DNA of 7,551 bases, from assembly GCA_946887085.1 (NCBI GenBank), contig CAMPKG010000168.1:1-7551 (forward strand), given 5' to 3'. The DNA is from an uncultured Sphingobacteriales bacterium. GTDB lineage: Bacteria; Bacteroidota; Bacteroidia; Chitinophagales; Chitinophagaceae. Position 1 is the first letter of the stretch. Each line of letters begins with the position of its first letter. Shown here one piece after another: positions 5,743 through 7,551 of this stretch. The translations under genes and the position numbers were made by a program. Below the pieces are notes generated by a model, which did no database searches, was not told the origin of the DNA, and saw only the letters and a program-made list of their open reading frames with translations.

Positions 5743-7431
5743 ATGAAACGTATTGCCATCTTCGCCAGCCTGTCGCTGTTATTTCTTGCCGCATGTAACC
5801 ATATGCCCGACCATGCGCGCTTTATCCCCAAAGACGCTCTTGTAGTAGTGGGCGTGAACACCAAACAGCTGGGCAAAAAAATAGCCTGGAATGCCATCAT
5901 GGGCAGCAAGCTGCTGGAAGAAATGCAGTGGGAAAAAACAGGTGATGTGATCACTGATCCTTCACAGATAGGTATTGAGCTGATGAGCACAAGCTATGTG
6001 TACATGAAGCCCGATAAACGTTTTACCGAGGGCAGCCGCATTACAGCACTGGTACCGCTGGAGGACGAAGGCAAATGGGAAGCATTCGTGAAAAAGAGTT
6101 TTCCGGAGGCAGTCATCAAAGAGCAGAAAGGGCATAAAGATGCGCAGCTGGCCGAAGGCATGTACGCCGGCTGGAACAGTGAATTACTGATCATCATGAA
6201 TACGCTCCAGCTACCTGCGCAGCACGCAGAGATAGTAGCAGATTCGACCGGCGACACCAGCATCGTGGAAGTGGCCGCACCAGTGCCTGCGGTTGTGGAC
6301 TTATCGCAGCTGGCCGGGGAAATGAACAACGCGTTCAGCACTACTAAAGAAAATTCGCTGACGGGCAATAAGCGTTTCTCCGGACTTGAGAACGAGGCCC
6401 ACGATATCACGCTCTGGATGAACTACGATGAGCTGATGAACCAATATATGAGCGGCGCCAACATGGGCATTCCCTTATCAAACAGTCTTTGGAAGAACTC
6501 TTCTATGGCGGCTGGTTTTGATTTCGAAAAAGGAAAGATCGCCGGCGACATACGTTATTATGTACCCGACGCCATGGAGCAGGTAGCAAAAGACTTGGGC
6601 AGCAAGGACGCTGATAAGGAAATGGTCGAAAGGCTCCCCGGTGAGAACCTGGACATGCTGATGGCCTGGCACCTGGCTCCAAAAGGGGTAAAAGGATTGC
6701 TGGAGCAGACCGGCATGCTGGGCTTCGTGAACCTGGCGCTGAGCGGAGAAGGGTTGTCGGCTGATTATATTCTCGAAGCTTTCTCCGGCGACATGGCCGT
6801 TTCTTTCAATGATTTCACGATGAAAAAAGAACTGGTCAGCGACACCCCTTGTGCAACCAGCGACACGGCAGGCATATCAATATCCGGCGATATCCATTAT
6901 ACCTATGCGCTTCGCATCAACAAAAAGGAGAATTTCGACAGACTGCTGCAACTCGCAGTGTCCACGGGTTTCCTGCAGGCGGGCAGCAACGGTAGCTTTT
7001 TGCTGAACAACGGCAGCATGCAACCGGCCACTGTGGCTGTGAACAGCCAATATTGCGTCATCAGCAACAACGAGGCCAATATCAAGGCCTATTTCGATGG
7101 CAGCTTTAAGAAGCAGGCCAAGCCAGCGGACGCCGAAGTTGTGTATGGCCATCCCTTCGGTATCTATTTTAATGCCCAGGGTATGATGAAGGCCGTGGAT
7201 CCTGCTGTTGCCGGTAGCGGCCGCGACTCGCATATGCTGGCAGAAAGCAAAAAACTACTCCGGGATATTCATTTTACCGGGGGAGGCTTTAGTTCTTCGG
7301 CCTTTAATTACAAGATGGCTATCAATTTTGTGAACCCTGAAGAAAACAGCCTGCTGCAGCTTATCGAGTTTACCATGCGTATGAATAAAACCCCTGCCGA
7401 GGCGCTGGCAACGGGTAAAATGGCCTATTGA
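5743..7431 (+). CDS. DUF4836-like lipoprotein
   Basis: This 562-residue protein starts at ATG 5743. It has a lipoprotein signal peptide: KR, a hydrophobic stretch at 4-15 and lipobox LAAC with the lipidated cysteine at C18. The segment just after it (around RFIPKDALVVVGVNTKQLGKKIAW, about 26-50) is the hallmark I associate with DUF4836 lipoproteins of Bacteroidota. The rest looks like a soluble two-lobed protein with recurring short motifs (a 'pkdA' start, 'lsGdmavsf' near 343-355, later 'Y-ALRINKKENFDRLL' near 388-402) and no membrane span. The residues after C18 (NHMPDH) do not show an obvious acidic surface-export signal, so the side of the envelope it sits on cannot be read. Two cysteines near 373 and 433 could form a disulfide. 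No Shine-Dalgarno sequence is seen. The strong terminator upstream implies its own promoter; only weak -7-like sequences (TAATTTCG at 5719-5726) are visible. Function is unknown. Confidence 0.8.
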   Translation: MKRIAIFASLSLLFLAACNHMPDHARFIPKDALVVVGVNTKQLGKKIAWNAIMGSKLLEEMQWEKTGDVITDPSQIGIELMSTSYVYMKPDKRFTEGSRITALVPLEDEGKWEAFVKKSFPEAVIKEQKGHKDAQLAEGMYAGWNSELLIIMNTLQLPAQHAEIVADSTGDTSIVEVAAPVPAVVDLSQLAGEMNNAFSTTKENSLTGNKRFSGLENEAHDITLWMNYDELMNQYMSGANMGIPLSNSLWKNSSMAAGFDFEKGKIAGDIRYYVPDAMEQVAKDLGSKDADKEMVERLPGENLDMLMAWHLAPKGVKGLLEQTGMLGFVNLALSGEGLSADYILEAFSGDMAVSFNDFTMKKELVSDTPCATSDTAGISISGDIHYTYALRINKKENFDRLLQLAVSTGFLQAGSNGSFLLNNGSMQPATVAVNSQYCVISNNEANIKAYFDGSFKKQAKPADAEVVYGHPFGIYFNAQGMMKAVDPAVAGSGRDSHMLAESKKLLRDIHFTGGGFSSSAFNYKMAINFVNPEENSLLQLIEFTMRMNKTPAEALATGKMAY

Positions 7432-7471
7432 CAAACCCTTTCGGCATCAGTGCCTGTCTATTATTGACCTA

Positions 7472-7479
7472 TACCTTTG
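7472..7479 (+). promoter_or_regulatory. Possible -7 promoter element for a gene beyond the window
   Basis: TACCTTTG is identical to the -7 element of tRNA-His and lies in the A/T-rich 120-nt tail after the lipoprotein gene, where no ORF or convincing terminator is seen. No TTG is found at the expected -33 spacing. It could serve a plus-strand gene starting past 7551, or be chance. Confidence 0.3.
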
Positions 7480-7551
7480 ATTTGTTAAGTATTTTTTATA
7501 AACTTGATGAAATTTTCTTTACAAATGCGCAATTTCTCTGTTGTCTATAAA

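Noticed and set aside
6877..7233. 118-codon minus-strand open frame inside the lipoprotein gene
   Set aside because: It is a shadow of the plus-strand coding frame, with no domain, ribosome binding site or promoter element.

Overview
The window looks like ordinary chromosome from a Bacteroidota bacterium, most likely near Chitinophagaceae. The lineage call rests on four things: two Bacteroidota-type families of unknown role (DUF3127 and DUF4836-like), a PorT-like outer-membrane barrel, mostly absent Shine-Dalgarno sequences, and several matches to the Bacteroidota promoter -7 element TAnnTTTG. I see no phage, plasmid, IS, CRISPR or toxin-antitoxin genes.

Layout. (1) Positions 1-2555, minus strand: clpC, nearly complete, with its C-terminus at the window edge. 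(2) Positions 2556-2733: divergent promoter region. (3) Positions 2734-4010, plus strand: a two-gene unit, a degenerate STAS-domain protein followed by ribonuclease Z (rnz), joined by a TAATG stop/start overlap. (4) Positions 4128-4823, minus strand: an outer-membrane beta-barrel protein converging on rnz, with a strong hairpin terminator between them. (5) Positions 4824-5040: a gene-free stretch carrying two facing arrays of 8-bp repeats (CTCAATnn and nnATTGAG) that form a large inverted repeat. (6) Positions 5040-5114: tRNA-His(GTG) with encoded G-1 and C73 but no encoded CCA, its own promoter and a terminator. (7) Positions 5226-5636: a DUF3127 protein with an SSB-like acidic tail, then a strong terminator. 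(8) Positions 5743-7431: a large DUF4836-like lipoprotein. (9) Positions 7432-7551: no gene, possibly the promoter of the next one.

The genes do not form one pathway. They are single or paired housekeeping and envelope genes: protein quality control (ClpC), tRNA 3' maturation (RNase Z, whose substrates would include CCA-less tRNAs such as the one here), DNA or nucleic-acid related (DUF3127), and envelope (barrel and lipoprotein). The most unusual items are the facing octamer arrays that appear to supply the -33 element of the tRNA-His promoter, the 14-bp duplication flanking the tRNA acceptor end, and the SSB-type DDLPF tail on a protein that is not a canonical SSB.
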